A stretch of 64,000 nt of DNA from Candidatus Endomicrobiellum neotermitis (GCA_031282355.1 JAITDW010000001.1:1-64000), one strand, 5' to 3'. Positions 1 through 8,651 are shown, counted from the stretch's first letter. Numbers and translations: made by a program. Notes: generated by a model not told the origin, from the sequence alone.

Positions 1-58
1 ATTGAACATGTCTTTCACTTAAATTCCTTTGCAAATTTTTTTCGCCAGATTGTTTCAT
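1..58 (-). CDS. Amino-acid permease (APC family), N-terminal fragment
   Basis: Only the first 19 codons lie in the window; the gene runs off the left edge. An ATG at 56-58 (minus strand) is preceded by a good GGAGAAG ribosome-binding site at 64-70. The visible peptide includes LQRNLSERHVQ, which matches the conserved cytoplasmic N-terminus just before the first membrane helix in bacterial amino-acid permeases of the CycA/AnsP/AroP type (typically L-x-R-x-L-x-x-R-H-[IV]-Q). It lies about 60 bp downstream of carA on the same strand and may be cotranscribed with it. The substrate cannot be told from this fragment. The family call rests on one short motif. Confidence 0.6.
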   Translation of the reverse strand, partial: MKQSGEKNLQRNLSERHVQ

Positions 59-117
59 TTAATCTTCTCCTAAGACTTAATTAACATTCGGTTACATTTT
101 TATTAAATCACAATATT

Positions 118-1260
118 TTATAATGACGCAACAAACTTATCTATTATCCAAGACGTATCATTAGGTCCACTAGATGCTTCAGGATGAAATTGTACTGAAA
201 TAAATGGCTTTGTTTTATGTCTGAGCCCTTCAACTGAGTTATCATTTGCGTTTTCAAACCATAATTCCCAATCAGGCTGTATTGAATCTTTTTCAACAGC
301 GTATCTATGATTTTGACTTGACATATAAGCGTTTCTTTCAGGAAGTGAAAAAATGGGTTGATTATGGCTTCTATGTCCATGACTAAGCCTTTTTGTTTTT
401 GCTCCAGAAGCTAATGATAAAAGTTGATGTCCTAAACATATTCCTAAAATAGGTTTATTTGAACTTAAGATATATTTTTTTATATTTTTAACTAAGTCAC
501 CAGTATTTTTTGGATCACCAGGTCCATTGCTTATAAGCCAACCATCACATTTTATTTCAGAGAAATCGATATTCCAAGGTAAAAGCTCGATTTTACAATT
601 TCTTTCAACAAGCATCCTTATAATGTTCCACTTTATACCACAATCTATAATTGCAATTTTTTTGGAACCACTTCCAATCACTAATTTCTTTTTTGTTGAC
701 ACAGATGGCATTAAATTGTATCTTGATGGATCTATGTACTCATCATTTTTAAAACTTTTTAAAAATTCAAATTTATTTTTATTTTGTGGCTTTGCTTTTT
801 CAGAGTAAATTCGCCCCCAAAGATTTCCACTTTCTCTTATCATTTGCACTAAATATCTAGTATCAATACCTGAAATACCTGGTACATCTTGACTTATCAT
901 CCATTCTTCAATGGAAATGCCACCGTCATGGTGATGACAGCCATTGTAAATACTTGAAACAATAATTCCTTGAGTTTTGATTGATGAACTTTCATGCCCT
1001 GCAGATACTAATAAATTGTCATTTTTGAGTGGTATTCCATAGTTTCCAATCGAACAAAAACTAAACACAAGTATTTGCCCTAGATATGAAGGATCAGTCA
1101 TAGCCTCACTGTATCCAAGCATTCCAGTATTGAAAACCATCTCACCACTTGTACTTATATCAGCACCAATAGCATCACCTTCAAAATTTATTCCATTCGA
1201 TAATTCAAGGTAAGCTTTTTTTTTACATTTCACACTAGTAACATTTACATTATTATTCAT
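118..1260 (-). CDS. carA: Carbamoyl-phosphate synthase small (glutaminase) subunit
   Basis: CarA releases ammonia from glutamine and channels it to CarB, which makes carbamoyl phosphate for arginine and pyrimidines. At 380 residues the length is normal for the family. The N-terminal CPSase small-chain domain (roughly residues 15-150) is followed by a class I glutamine amidotransferase domain with the nucleophile elbow GICLGHQLL (Cys near residue 273) and the catalytic His-Glu in QFHPEASSGP near the C-terminus. The start ATG at 1258-1260 has an AAGAGAG-like ribosome-binding site. CarB is not in the window. ArgF, a user of carbamoyl phosphate, is encoded at 17.6 kb. Confidence 0.96.
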   Translation of the reverse strand: MNNNVNVTSVKCKKKAYLELSNGINFEGDAIGADISTSGEMVFNTGMLGYSEAMTDPSYLGQILVFSFCSIGNYGIPLKNDNLLVSAGHESSSIKTQGIIVSSIYNGCHHHDGGISIEEWMISQDVPGISGIDTRYLVQMIRESGNLWGRIYSEKAKPQNKNKFEFLKSFKNDEYIDPSRYNLMPSVSTKKKLVIGSGSKKIAIIDCGIKWNIIRMLVERNCKIELLPWNIDFSEIKCDGWLISNGPGDPKNTGDLVKNIKKYILSSNKPILGICLGHQLLSLASGAKTKRLSHGHRSHNQPIFSLPERNAYMSSQNHRYAVEKDSIQPDWELWFENANDNSVEGLRHKTKPFISVQFHPEASSGPNDTSWIIDKFVASL

Positions 1261-1360
1261 TTCATGTAATCTCTCTTTATGTTTTCCTTAATGCCAGCAA
1301 AACAGCTTGCGCACGCATGTGTACACCATCATGTAGATTAAAAATTCGTACTGCATAAAA

Positions 1361-1389
1361 ATTTTACAAAATAACAGAATTATTAACAA
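1361..1389 (-). promoter_or_regulatory. Probable sigma70-type promoter of carA
   Basis: Read on the minus strand, a -35 TTGTTA (1384-1389) and a -10 TAAAAT (1361-1366) are separated by 17 bp. Transcription would begin near 1354, leaving a leader of about 95 nt before carA. The -35 match is moderate (4 of 6). Because the region is AT-rich, chance matches are expected, so this is a prediction only. Confidence 0.4.
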
Positions 1390-1435
1390 ATATAAAAGGA
1401 AAACACTAGAGGATGATGTATCAAAAAAAATACTG

Positions 1436-1511
1436 GGTGGTTGACGGGCCTCGAACCCGCAAATCTTCGGCTTCACAAACCGACGCTCTAACCAATTGAG
1501 CTACAACCACC
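1436..1511 (-). tRNA. tRNA-His (anticodon GUG)
   Basis: A full cloverleaf on the minus strand: acceptor GTGGTTG/CAACCAC, anticodon loop TTGTGAA, T-arm loop TTCGAGG. The base at 1511 supplies the extra G at position -1, facing the discriminator C, which is the identity mark of tRNA-His. The 3' CCA is not encoded. It is the second of two minus-strand tRNAs, 8 bp beyond tRNA-Arg. Confidence 0.95.
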
Positions 1512-1519
1512 AGAAAACA

Positions 1520-1593
1520 CGTCCCCGGCGTGAGTTGAACACGCAGTCTACTGCTTAGAAGGCAGTTGCTCTATCCAATTGAGCTACGGAGAC
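1520..1593 (-). tRNA. tRNA-Arg (anticodon UCU)
   Basis: A cloverleaf on the minus strand with acceptor GTCTCCG/CGGGGAC (one G-U pair), anticodon stem ACTGC/GCAGT and loop CTTCTAA, giving anticodon UCU for AGA/AGG codons. AGA is the expected main arginine codon in an AT-rich genome. CCA is not encoded. Confidence 0.95.
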
Positions 1594-1654
1594 AAGCTAT
1601 AGAGGAATCTATTGTATTAAAAAAGAATCCATTATGCAATTTTAAGACATAAAA

Positions 1655-1683
1655 TTGATTTTTCAGTAGTAATTTGTTAGAAC
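1655..1683 (+). promoter_or_regulatory. Promoter-like module upstream of tRNA-Leu(UAA), copy 1
   Basis: TTGATT (1655-1660), 17 bp, then TAGAAC (1678-1683). The same arrangement with the same spacing recurs at 1876-1904 before the next tRNA, and AATTTGTTAGAAC is identical in both. The distance to the tRNA-Leu 5' end is about 66 nt. The repeat and the tRNA context support a promoter role; the -10 hexamer itself is weak. Confidence 0.4.
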
Positions 1684-1749
1684 TTTTAATTATGTATTTT
1701 ATAAATCTTACAATTTGTTACAATGCATGAATCCCAGATAATATTAAAG

Positions 1750-1835
1750 GGGCGAATGGCGGAACTGGCAGACGCACAGGACTTAAAATCCTGAAACTTG
1801 CAAAAGTTGTGAGGGTTCGATTCCCTCTTCGCCCA
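1750..1835 (+). tRNA. tRNA-Leu (anticodon UAA)
   Basis: A class II tRNA of 86 nt with acceptor GGGCGAA/TTCGCCC, anticodon stem CAGGA/TCCTG, loop CTTAAAA, and a long variable arm (ACTTGC/GCAAGT-like). It reads UUA/UUG, the dominant Leu codons here. CCA is not encoded. Confidence 0.96.
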
Positions 1836-1875
1836 TTTCTAGGTATAAAGCATATCTTTAAATAATATGAAGTAA

Positions 1876-1904
1876 TTGATTTTTATGTTCTAATTTGTTA
1901 GAAC
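1876..1904 (+). promoter_or_regulatory. Promoter-like module upstream of tRNA-Lys, copy 2
   Basis: TTGATT (1876-1881), 17 bp, TAGAAC (1899-1904), matching the module at 1655-1683. The tRNA-Lys 5' end follows 24 nt after the -10-like hexamer, an ordinary leader length for a tRNA gene. Confidence 0.45.
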
Positions 1905-1927
1905 CTTTGGTTAAGATATTTCTTTAT

Positions 1928-2000
1928 GCGCTGCTAGCTCAATTGGTAGAGCAAACGACTCTTAATCGTTAGGTTATAGGTTCAATTCCTGTGCAGCGCA
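1928..2000 (+). tRNA. tRNA-Lys (anticodon CUU)
   Basis: Acceptor GCGCTGC/GCAGCGC, anticodon stem AACGA/TCGTT, loop CTCTTAA giving anticodon CUU. This isoacceptor reads only AAG, a minority codon in this genome, so a UUU isoacceptor must exist outside the window. CCA is not encoded. Confidence 0.95.
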
Positions 2001-2064
2001 ATTTTGAGTCTAAAAAAAGCAATATAGATGAGACATATATAGATCTAAAGAGTTTTACACAAAA

Positions 2065-2146
2065 GCGGGTGTGGCGAAAGTGGTATACGCGTATGGCTTA
2101 GGACCATATGCTGAAAAGCATAGGGGTTCGACTCCCTTCACCCGCA
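2065..2146 (+). tRNA. tRNA-Leu (anticodon UAG)
   Basis: A class II tRNA of 82 nt: acceptor GCGGGTG/CACCCGC, anticodon stem TATGG/CCATA, loop CTTAGGA giving UAG (CUN codons), with a short variable arm. CCA is not encoded. It is the last tRNA before the terminator at 2177. Confidence 0.95.
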
Positions 2147-2176
2147 ACCGTATTAGGTACTAAAATCGCTAATCGC

Positions 2177-2203
2177 TAAGATGTAATTTTGTATCTTATT
2201 TTT
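2177..2203 (+). terminator. Intrinsic terminator of the plus-strand tRNA cluster
   Basis: A 9-bp stem (TAAGATGTA with TGTATCTTA, two G-U pairs) around an ATTT loop is followed at once by TTTTT (2199-2203). It lies 31 nt after tRNA-Leu(UAG) and about 50 nt before clpP, so it separates tRNA transcription from the protease operon. Confidence 0.65.
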
Positions 2204-2253
2204 AGGCAAAATAATGAATGTCATGTTGATGTATGGAGAAAAAAGGGGGGGCA

Positions 2254-2862
2254 ATGTCGTATTTAATGCCTACAGTAATAGAAAGATGGTCTCATGGAGC
2301 TGCTGTAACATATGACTTATATTCGAGACTTTTAAAAGATAGAATTATTTTTGTTGGTGGTCATGACGGAGTCGTTACTACTGAATCCTCAAATATTTTA
2401 ATAGCTCAGCTGTTGTACTTAGATTCAGAAGATCAAGAGAAAGACATAAGCTTATATATTAATTCCCCTGGTGGAATAGTAACTGCTGGCTTTGCAGTTT
2501 ATGATACCATGCAATTTATAAAGAGTCCAGTAACCACTATTTGTGTTGGTATGGCAATGTCTTTTGGAGCTGTTTTACTTGCTGCCGGTACAAAAGGTAA
2601 AAGGTATGCTTTGAAGAATTCTCGTATCATGATGCATCAACCTTTAATTTATAAAAGTGATTTATCAGGTACTGTTTCTGACATTGATATAGAGACAAAA
2701 GAGCTTTTATATACAAAACAACGACTTTCTGAAATAATTGCTGAGCATACTGGAAAAACAAGCGATCAAATATTAAAAGATACTGATAGAAATTATTATA
2801 TGTCTGCACGTGAAGCAAAGGATTATGGGTTAATTGATGAAGTAATAGTTAGTTTGAAGTAA
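2254..2862 (+). CDS. clpP: ATP-dependent Clp protease proteolytic subunit
   Basis: ClpP is the tetradecameric serine protease that degrades substrates fed by ClpX. The catalytic triad is visible: Ser103 in [13 protein letters not shown], His128 in RIMMHQP and Asp176 in KDTDRN. Starting at ATG 2254 gives 202 residues, the usual size. An in-frame ATG at 2233 would add seven residues (MEKKGGA) but lacks a ribosome-binding site; for 2254, a G7 run at 2245-2251 (or GGAG at 2235) acts as the site. The clpP-clpX-lon order is classical, but trigger factor (tig) is not upstream; tRNAs are. Confidence 0.96.
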   Translation: MSYLMPTVIERWSHGAAVTYDLYSRLLKDRIIFVGGHDGVVTTESSNILIAQLLYLDSEDQEKDISLYINSPGGIVTAGFAVYDTMQFIKSPVTTICVGMAMSFGAVLLAAGTKGKRYALKNSRIMMHQPLIYKSDLSGTVSDIDIETKELLYTKQRLSEIIAEHTGKTSDQILKDTDRNYYMSAREAKDYGLIDEVIVSLK

Positions 2863-2905
2863 ATTTATTAAAATATTTGTTTTAATTTTTACTCGAAGGT
2901 ATTTG

Positions 2906-4132
2906 ATGGAAAATAATTATAACGAGCAGCATTGTGCGTTTTGTAACAGAGTTTATTGTGATAAATTAGTAGGAGGTAATGGTGTCTATATTTGCAGAGA
3001 GTGTGCTAGTGCATCATTGGAGCTATTCAACAGTTTTAATAAAAAAGAATCAAAAGAAATTACGTTTAATTTACTAAAGCCAAGTGAGATAAAGAAAAAT
3101 CTTGATGCTTATGTTGTGGGACAAGAACATGCAAAAAAATCGCTAGCAGTTGCTGTTTATAACCACTATAAAAGATTAAAGATGGAGAGTAACGGTGTTA
3201 GATTTCAAAAATCAAATGTTTTATTAATAGGACCAACTGGAACTGGTAAAACATTGTTAGCGCAAACTTTAGCAAAAATACTTGATGTTCCATTCGCTAT
3301 TTCTGATGCCACTGTGTTAACAGAAGCAGGATATGTTGGTGAAGATGTTGAAAATATACTTTTAAAATTGATACAGAATGCGGATTTTGATATTGCAAAA
3401 GCTGAGAAAGGAATAATTTATATTGATGAAATAGATAAAATAGCAAAAAAATCAGATTCATTATCTATAACAAGAGATGTTTCAGGTGAAGGTGTTCAGC
3501 AAGCTTTACTGAAAATTTTAGAAGGTACAATTGCAAACGTCCCACAGCAATGTGGTCGAAAACATCCTCAGCAAGAATATTTTAGAATAGATACAACAAA
3601 TATTCTTTTCATATGTGGAGGGACTTTTGGTGACCTTGAAAAGATAGTTGAAAAACGTTTATCAAAAAAACCTTTGGGATTTATAAAAAATTATAAAACA
3701 TACGCTGTGAAAAATAAGTGTAATGTTAGCTATGAAATTGAAAGTGATGATTTAATTAAATTTGGTTTTATTCCAGAGTTTATAGGGAGAATCCCTATAA
3801 TTTCAAGTTTATGTTGTTTGTCAGTTCTAGATTTAGTTCATATCTTGACAGAACCTAAAAATGCTTTGGTAAAGCAGTATCAAAAGATGTTTGAATTTGA
3901 AAATATTAATTTAGAGTTTGAAAACGGTGCTCTAGAGGCAATAGCAAATGAATCTTTGAAAAGATACTCTGGAGCAAGAGGGTTGAGAGCGATTATAGAA
4001 AATTTATTACTCGAAACAATGTTTGATGTTCCTGACAATCCGTTGATTACAAAAGTTATAGTCACTACTGAAACCGTAATAAAAATGGGAAAGCCTAAAT
4101 TTATATATGGTACTACGAAGGAGATTTCATGA
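2906..4132 (+). CDS. clpX: ATP-dependent Clp protease ATP-binding subunit ClpX
   Basis: ClpX is the AAA+ unfoldase that recognises substrates, including ssrA-tagged peptides made with SmpB, and threads them into ClpP. The N-terminal zinc-binding domain has Cys10, Cys13, Cys30 and Cys33 (CAFC...CREC). Walker A is GPTGTGKT (about residue 110) and Walker B is IIYIDEID (about 170-177). The ClpP-docking loop is LGF (about 256), equivalent to IGF. ATG 2906 follows a GAAGG site; a TTG directly upstream is less likely. The stop overlaps the lon start as ATGA. Confidence 0.97.
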   Translation: MENNYNEQHCAFCNRVYCDKLVGGNGVYICRECASASLELFNSFNKKESKEITFNLLKPSEIKKNLDAYVVGQEHAKKSLAVAVYNHYKRLKMESNGVRFQKSNVLLIGPTGTGKTLLAQTLAKILDVPFAISDATVLTEAGYVGEDVENILLKLIQNADFDIAKAEKGIIYIDEIDKIAKKSDSLSITRDVSGEGVQQALLKILEGTIANVPQQCGRKHPQQEYFRIDTTNILFICGGTFGDLEKIVEKRLSKKPLGFIKNYKTYAVKNKCNVSYEIESDDLIKFGFIPEFIGRIPIISSLCCLSVLDLVHILTEPKNALVKQYQKMFEFENINLEFENGALEAIANESLKRYSGARGLRAIIENLLLETMFDVPDNPLITKVIVTTETVIKMGKPKFIYGTTKEIS

Positions 4133-6534
4133 GTGAATTAGATAGATTAAATAATGAAAAAAATGAATTGCAAAAAATCCCAGATGAGCTTCCACTTCTT
4201 CCTGTAAGAGACATTATTCTATACCCAGCTATGGTATTACCACTTGCTATAGGTAGAGAAAAATCTATAAAAGCTCTAGAAGAAGCTATGGCTATGAATA
4301 GACTTATTTTCATTGTTGCACAAAAGAATGTTCAAATTGAAGATCCAACACCTAATGATGTTTATAATATAGGTACTGTATGTGAAGCATTACAATTATT
4401 AAAGATGCCAGATGGTACTCTGAAAGCTCTTGTTGAAGGGATAAGCAGAGCTCAATGGACTGATTTTAAATTAAATGACAAAGGCTATATCGAAGTAGGA
4501 ATAAAACTTTTTGATGAAAAAATCGAAAAAACTTCTGAATCTGAAGCTATTATGAGGAGAGCTATTGCTCTTTTTGAGCAATATACAAAATTAAATTCAA
4601 GAATGCCTATGGAGATTTCTATATCTGTAGGCAATATTATAGATCCGTCGAGACTTGCAGACACAATAGCATCGCATTTAACAATAAAAAATAGTGATAA
4701 ACAAATGATTCTTGAACTTGTAAATCCTATCGAACGCTTAGATAAGATAATACAAATACTCAATTCTGAAATAGAGATACTAAATATTGAAAGACGCATA
4801 CAAAGCAGAGTAAGAAATCAGATAGAAAAAACGCAAAAAGAATATTATCTCACAGAACAGATGAAAGCTATTCAAAAAGAATTAAAACAAAAAGATGAAG
4901 CACAGAAAGATGTTGATGAATTAAAAGATAAAATAAAAAGAATGAAAATGCCACAAGCTGTAAGGGAAGCTGCTGATAAAGAAGTTTTAAGACTTGAAAA
5001 AATGATGCCAATGTCACCTGAAGCTGCTATTATAAGAACATACCTTGAGTGGATTTTAGATTTGCCGTGGGAAAAATCTACACAAGATAATTTAGATTTA
5101 AAAAGAGCTAAAGAAATTTTAGATTTAGATCACTATGGACTTGAAAAAGTTAAAGACAGAGTTTTGGAATACCTTGCAGTTTTATCAAGAGTAAAAAAAA
5201 TAAAAGGCCCTATTTTATGTTTTGTTGGACCTCCTGGAGTAGGTAAAACATCAATTGCAAAATCTATTGCAAGAAGTCTTGGGAGGAATTTTGTAAGAAT
5301 TTCTATGGGTGGTGTAAGAGATGAGGCTGAAATAAGAGGTCACAGACGTACATATATAGGTTCTTTACCTGGGAAAATTATACAGTCAATGAAGAAAGCA
5401 GGGTCGAATAATCCTGTGTTTATTTTAGATGAAATAGATAAAATAGGTTCTGATTGGAGAGGTGATCCATCTGCAGCATTGCTTGAGGTTTTAGATCCTG
5501 AACAGAATTATGCTTTTAGTGATCATTATCTTGATTTAGATTTTGATTTGTCAAATGTTATATTTATAACTACTGCAAATACATTGAACAATATTCCAAG
5601 TACACTTATTGATAGGTTAGAGGTAATAAGGTTTTCTAGCTATACTGATAATGAAAAATTGCATATAGCTGAAAAATTTCTTATTTCAAGGCAATTAGTG
5701 GAACATGGATTAAAATCTGAAGAACTTATTCTCACAGGTAACGCTCTAGAAGTTATAATTAAGAATTATACTCATGAAGCAGGAGTTCGTAACTTGACAA
5801 GAGAAATTGCTAATCTTTGCAGAAAAGTTACGAAAGAACTTGAATTTAATAAAGAATTGAAATCAATTAAAATTTCTCCTGAAAATTTGAATAAATATTT
5901 AGGAATAGCTCATTATGAAAGAGAAAATATAGCAGAAAATGATATTGGAGTTGTAACTGGATTAGCGTGGACTGAGGTTGGTGGTGAAACACTTACTATA
6001 GAAGTAAACAAAATGAAAGGGAAGGGTTCTTTGGTTCTTACCGGTAAGCTTGGTGATGTTATGAAAGAGTCTGCTCAGGCTGCACTAACATATGTTCGCT
6101 CATCATCGCGAAAACTTTTAATAAATGAAAATATATTTTCAAATACAGATTTTCATATACATATACCTGAAGGGGCTGTACCAAAAGATGGTCCAAGTGC
6201 TGGAATTGTTTTAGCAACAGCACTTGCTTCGGTTTGTATGAATAAACCTGTGAAAAAAAAGATTGCAATGACTGGTGAAGTTACATTAAGAGGAAGAGTT
6301 CTTGGAATTGGAGGTCTTAAAGAGAAAGTTTTGGCTGCATACAGAGAAGGGATAGTTGACATAATTTATCCTGAAAGTAATAAGAAAGATTTAGTTGATA
6401 TACCAATAGATTTAAGAAATAAATTGCATATGACGCCTGTTTCTCATATGGATGATGTGATTTTTTTAGCTATAGAACAGTTGTCTATTCGCAAAAAAAA
6501 ACAAAGAAATAAAAAAAAGAGAATATTGTTGTAA
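4129..6534 (+). CDS. lon: ATP-dependent protease La (Lon)
   Basis: LonA is a cytoplasmic AAA+ serine protease that removes damaged and short-lived regulatory proteins. Its 801 residues contain the N-terminal LON substrate-binding domain (about 20-210), a coiled helical region, Walker [10 protein letters not shown] (about 366), Walker [12 protein letters not shown], and the C-terminal protease domain with the catalytic Ser in PKDGPSAG (about 690) and Lys in the following [12 protein letters not shown] segment. It starts at an ATGA overlap with clpX, behind an AAGGAG site. The C-terminus is lysine-rich and encoded by long A runs (A9 and A8 near 6490-6520), prone to slippage. Confidence 0.97.
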   Translation: MSELDRLNNEKNELQKIPDELPLLPVRDIILYPAMVLPLAIGREKSIKALEEAMAMNRLIFIVAQKNVQIEDPTPNDVYNIGTVCEALQLLKMPDGTLKALVEGISRAQWTDFKLNDKGYIEVGIKLFDEKIEKTSESEAIMRRAIALFEQYTKLNSRMPMEISISVGNIIDPSRLADTIASHLTIKNSDKQMILELVNPIERLDKIIQILNSEIEILNIERRIQSRVRNQIEKTQKEYYLTEQMKAIQKELKQKDEAQKDVDELKDKIKRMKMPQAVREAADKEVLRLEKMMPMSPEAAIIRTYLEWILDLPWEKSTQDNLDLKRAKEILDLDHYGLEKVKDRVLEYLAVLSRVKKIKGPILCFVGPPGVGKTSIAKSIARSLGRNFVRISMGGVRDEAEIRGHRRTYIGSLPGKIIQSMKKAGSNNPVFILDEIDKIGSDWRGDPSAALLEVLDPEQNYAFSDHYLDLDFDLSNVIFITTANTLNNIPSTLIDRLEVIRFSSYTDNEKLHIAEKFLISRQLVEHGLKSEELILTGNALEVIIKNYTHEAGVRNLTREIANLCRKVTKELEFNKELKSIKISPENLNKYLGIAHYERENIAENDIGVVTGLAWTEVGGETLTIEVNKMKGKGSLVLTGKLGDVMKESAQAALTYVRSSSRKLLINENIFSNTDFHIHIPEGAVPKDGPSAGIVLATALASVCMNKPVKKKIAMTGEVTLRGRVLGIGGLKEKVLAAYREGIVDIIYPESNKKDLVDIPIDLRNKLHMTPVSHMDDVIFLAIEQLSIRKKKQRNKKKRILL

Positions 6535-6586
6535 GTAAATCTCTTAAATTAGAACTAAAAAGTATAACAATTTTTCTGTAATTGTT

Positions 6587-6660
6587 GCTGCCATCGTCTA
6601 GGGGTTTAGGACATCGCCCTCTCAAGGCGGAAATCACGGGTTCGAATCCCGTTGGCAGCA
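6587..6660 (+). tRNA. tRNA-Glu (anticodon CUC)
   Basis: Acceptor GCTGCCA/TGGCAGC, anticodon stem TCGCC/GGCGG, loop CTCTCAA giving CUC, which reads GAG only. A UUC isoacceptor is expected elsewhere. A TTGTTG-18 bp-TAGAAC promoter-like pair lies at 6526-6555, overlapping the end of lon; the TAGAAC hexamer also occurs before the 1.6-1.9 kb tRNAs. CCA is not encoded. Confidence 0.93.
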
Positions 6661-6718
6661 TTATTGTAAAGTTGTTTTATAATTTTTAATATAGTATTTA
6701 TACAAAACAAGACAAAAT

Positions 6719-6792
6719 GCGCCCATAGCTTAACTGGATAGAGCATTTGACTACGAATCAAAAGGTTAGGGGTTCAACTCCTCTTGGGCGCG
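6719..6792 (+). tRNA. tRNA-Arg (anticodon ACG)
   Basis: Acceptor GCGCCCA/TGGGCGC, anticodon stem TTTGA/TCAAA, loop CTACGAA, discriminator G. The anticodon ACG is normally deaminated to ICG by TadA to read CGU/CGC/CGA. It lies 58 bp after tRNA-Glu and is probably cotranscribed. CCA is not encoded. Confidence 0.95.
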
Positions 6793-6887
6793 TTTATTAC
6801 AAAAATTAAATTATTTTTATAATACTGGAGTTTTGAATTTTATTGTTTTATATTGTTTTATTTTATATGAATACCTATAAACAAGGA

Positions 6888-6921
6888 AAGGACCTCAAGA
6901 ACTGATAACCATGAGGTCCTT
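6888..6921 (-). terminator. Hairpin terminator after the cold-shock gene
   Basis: A perfect 10-bp stem, AAGGACCTCA (6888-6897) with TGAGGTCCTT (6912-6921), and a 14-nt loop. It starts 34 nt downstream of the csp stop on the minus strand. The bases that follow in that direction (TTCCTTGTTTATAG) are only moderately T-rich, so it may be an imperfect terminator or a 3' mRNA stabiliser. It could also block readthrough from the convergent plus-strand tRNAs. Confidence 0.6.
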
Positions 6922-6955
6922 CTTCTAAAAAAATACCTAAAACTTCGTAACGTGA

Positions 6956-7159
6956 TTAAATTTTCTTTATGTTTGCTGCTTTAGGTCCCTTATCTGAGTT
7001 TACAACTTCAAACTCAACACTGTCACCTTCAGCTAACGACTTAAAACCATCAGACTGAATAGCCGAATAATGTGCAAATACGTCACCAGATCCATCATCA
7101 TTTGAAATGAATCCATACCCTTTTTGATCATTGAACCACTTTACCTTACCCTGTGCCAT
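6956..7159 (-). CDS. Cold-shock domain RNA chaperone (CspA family)
   Basis: A 67-residue single cold-shock domain protein that binds single-stranded RNA/DNA and melts mRNA structure. RNP1 (KGYGFISND) and RNP2 (DVFAHYSAI) are both present, as is the conserved start GKVKWFND. An AAGGAG site precedes the ATG. The gene has its own strong promoter (7269-7298), a leader of about 100 nt with a hairpin, and a hairpin after the stop, so it is monocistronic. Long structured leaders are typical of cold-regulated csp mRNAs. Which Csp paralogue it is cannot be decided. Confidence 0.95.
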   Translation of the reverse strand: MAQGKVKWFNDQKGYGFISNDDGSGDVFAHYSAIQSDGFKSLAEGDSVEFEVVNSDKGPKAANIKKI

Positions 7160-7225
7160 TGCTTACAACTCCTTGTTTTATATCCGCTTGCTTGTTACAA
7201 AAAACACAACGGACAACTAAATTTC

Positions 7226-7250
7226 GATCATATCAATGATTGATGTGATC
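7226..7250 (-). promoter_or_regulatory. Hairpin in the csp 5' untranslated leader
   Basis: Within the predicted leader, an inverted repeat of 11 bp with a single mismatch (GATCACATCAA against TTGATATGATC, minus strand) encloses a 3-nt loop. It begins about 12 nt after the predicted transcription start. A role in temperature-dependent folding or mRNA stability is inferred from known csp leaders, not shown. Confidence 0.45.
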
Positions 7251-7268
7251 ACATACCATAACAGCGCT

Positions 7269-7298
7269 ACTATATTAAATTAATTATATATTTGTCAA
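7269..7298 (-). promoter_or_regulatory. Sigma70-type promoter of the cold-shock gene
   Basis: On the minus strand, a perfect -35 TTGACA (7293-7298), an 18-bp spacer and -10 TATAGT (7269-7274). The start point would be near 7262, about 100 nt before the csp ATG. Confidence 0.7.
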
Positions 7299-7374
7299 TA
7301 GTTCTTAAAGATAAAAAATTAAGGGAATAATCTAATAAAGCTTAAATTTGTATAATATATAAAGTTGATATTTT

Positions 7375-7445
7375 GCGGGTGTAGTTTAGTGGTAGAATAC
7401 TAGCTTCCCAAGCTAATGATGTGGGTTCGATTCCCATCGCCCGCT
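7375..7445 (+). tRNA. tRNA-Gly (anticodon CCC)
   Basis: A 71-nt tRNA with acceptor GCGGGTG/CGCCCGC (one U-G pair), anticodon stem CTAGC/GCTAA-like, loop TTCCCAA giving CCC, which reads only GGG. A TATAAT hexamer at 7351-7356, 18 nt upstream, is a plausible -10 element. CCA is not encoded; TTTTT follows the gene directly. Confidence 0.93.
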
Positions 7446-7463
7446 TTTTGTTGAGCTGATTTT

Positions 7464-8639
7464 TTAAATTATCGAAGATTTTGTAATTTCAACTTCAAAG
7501 ATATTGTCTTGTTCATTGTTATAATCAAGTTTTGTAGTTATATAATTATCAGTAAGAGCTTTATCTTTACCTATTTTTACAGCACTTCTTTTCTGTCCCA
7601 AATTTTTGTTTATAAAATTTATTTTTTTTTTACAATTTATTTCTAATAAATATTTTGACCTGTTTTTAACTTCATCATATGATATTATATTCTTTAATGC
7701 TGAAGCTTTTGTGATATATCTATTAGAGTATTTGAATACATGAATTCGCGCGAATGGAATTTTGTTTACAAAATTACATGTTTCTTCATAATCTTTTTTT
7801 GTTTCACCTGGAAATCCAACAATAATATCAGTTGTGAGTGCTATGTCTGGTAGAGATTTTATTATCATATTTGTTTTTTCTTCAAAATCTTTCACTAAAT
7901 ATTGTCTATTCATTTTTTTTAAAATTTCATTACTTCCAGATTGTAACGGTATATGCAAATGGCGACATATTTTCTCTGGATTTTCTTGCATGAGTTTTAT
8001 AAGTTTATAATTAACTTCATTTAGTTCTATTGATGAGATACGTATTCTAAATTTTAATGGGATTTTCATTATTTTTTCAATCAGATTTGATATACTACTA
8101 CTATATTTCCCTATATTTATTCCGGTTAATACTATTTCGCAATACTTATTTTGCACAAGATTTTTAATTTCTGATAGAATTTCACACTCAGGCTTACTCC
8201 AAAGAGTATTTCTAACATATGGAACTATGCAATATGTACAAAAACTATCACATCCATCCTGTATTTTTAAAAATGCTCTTGAATGTCCATCTAACCCAGA
8301 GACTACTTGTTTTTTTTGTTCTTTAAAAAGTTTTTTTTTATCTGTTACTATTTCAATATGTTGTAATAAATTTTTCATATTAATGTTTTTATTTTTTACG
8401 ATACACCCCGTAAGTAATATCTTTGGTTTATTTTTCAAATTTATGATTTTTTTAAGAAAATATTTACATTCTTTATCTGCTTTTTCTGTTACGGTACAGG
8501 AATTAACAACAATAATGTCAGCTTCTTTAAGAGTTTTTGCACGTTTGAAATTATCATGTTGGAATTTTTCTGAAATAAGCTGAGACTCATATTGATTTAC
8601 TTTGCAGCCAAAAGTATGTATATAATAATATTTTTTCAT
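7464..8639 (-). CDS. mtaB: tRNA (N6-threonylcarbamoyladenosine37-C2) methylthiotransferase MtaB
   Basis: MtaB is a radical-SAM methylthiotransferase that turns t6A37 into ms2t6A37 in tRNAs reading ANN codons. The N-terminal UPF0004 domain has the MtaB-type motif FGCKVNQYES with further cysteines (SCTV near residue 48 and GC near 78). The radical-SAM motif CDSFCTYC (about 130-137) binds the second 4Fe-4S cluster; a short TRAM-like region ends the protein. GCKVNQ separates it from MiaB (GCQMN, encoded at 27.3 kb). At 391 residues it is a little shorter than usual. RsmE lies 12 bp upstream on the same strand. Confidence 0.92.
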   Translation of the reverse strand: MKKYYYIHTFGCKVNQYESQLISEKFQHDNFKRAKTLKEADIIVVNSCTVTEKADKECKYFLKKIINLKNKPKILLTGCIVKNKNINMKNLLQHIEIVTDKKKLFKEQKKQVVSGLDGHSRAFLKIQDGCDSFCTYCIVPYVRNTLWSKPECEILSEIKNLVQNKYCEIVLTGINIGKYSSSISNLIEKIMKIPLKFRIRISSIELNEVNYKLIKLMQENPEKICRHLHIPLQSGSNEILKKMNRQYLVKDFEEKTNMIIKSLPDIALTTDIIVGFPGETKKDYEETCNFVNKIPFARIHVFKYSNRYITKASALKNIISYDEVKNRSKYLLEINCKKKINFINKNLGQKRSAVKIGKDKALTDNYITTKLDYNNEQDNIFEVEITKSSII

Positions 8640-8651
8640 AATTCATTTATT

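Noticed and set aside
1288-1476. Minus-strand open frame of 62 codons between carA and tRNA-Arg
   Set aside because: It runs through tRNA-His, and the part after it starts at the predicted carA transcription start; no ribosome-binding site.
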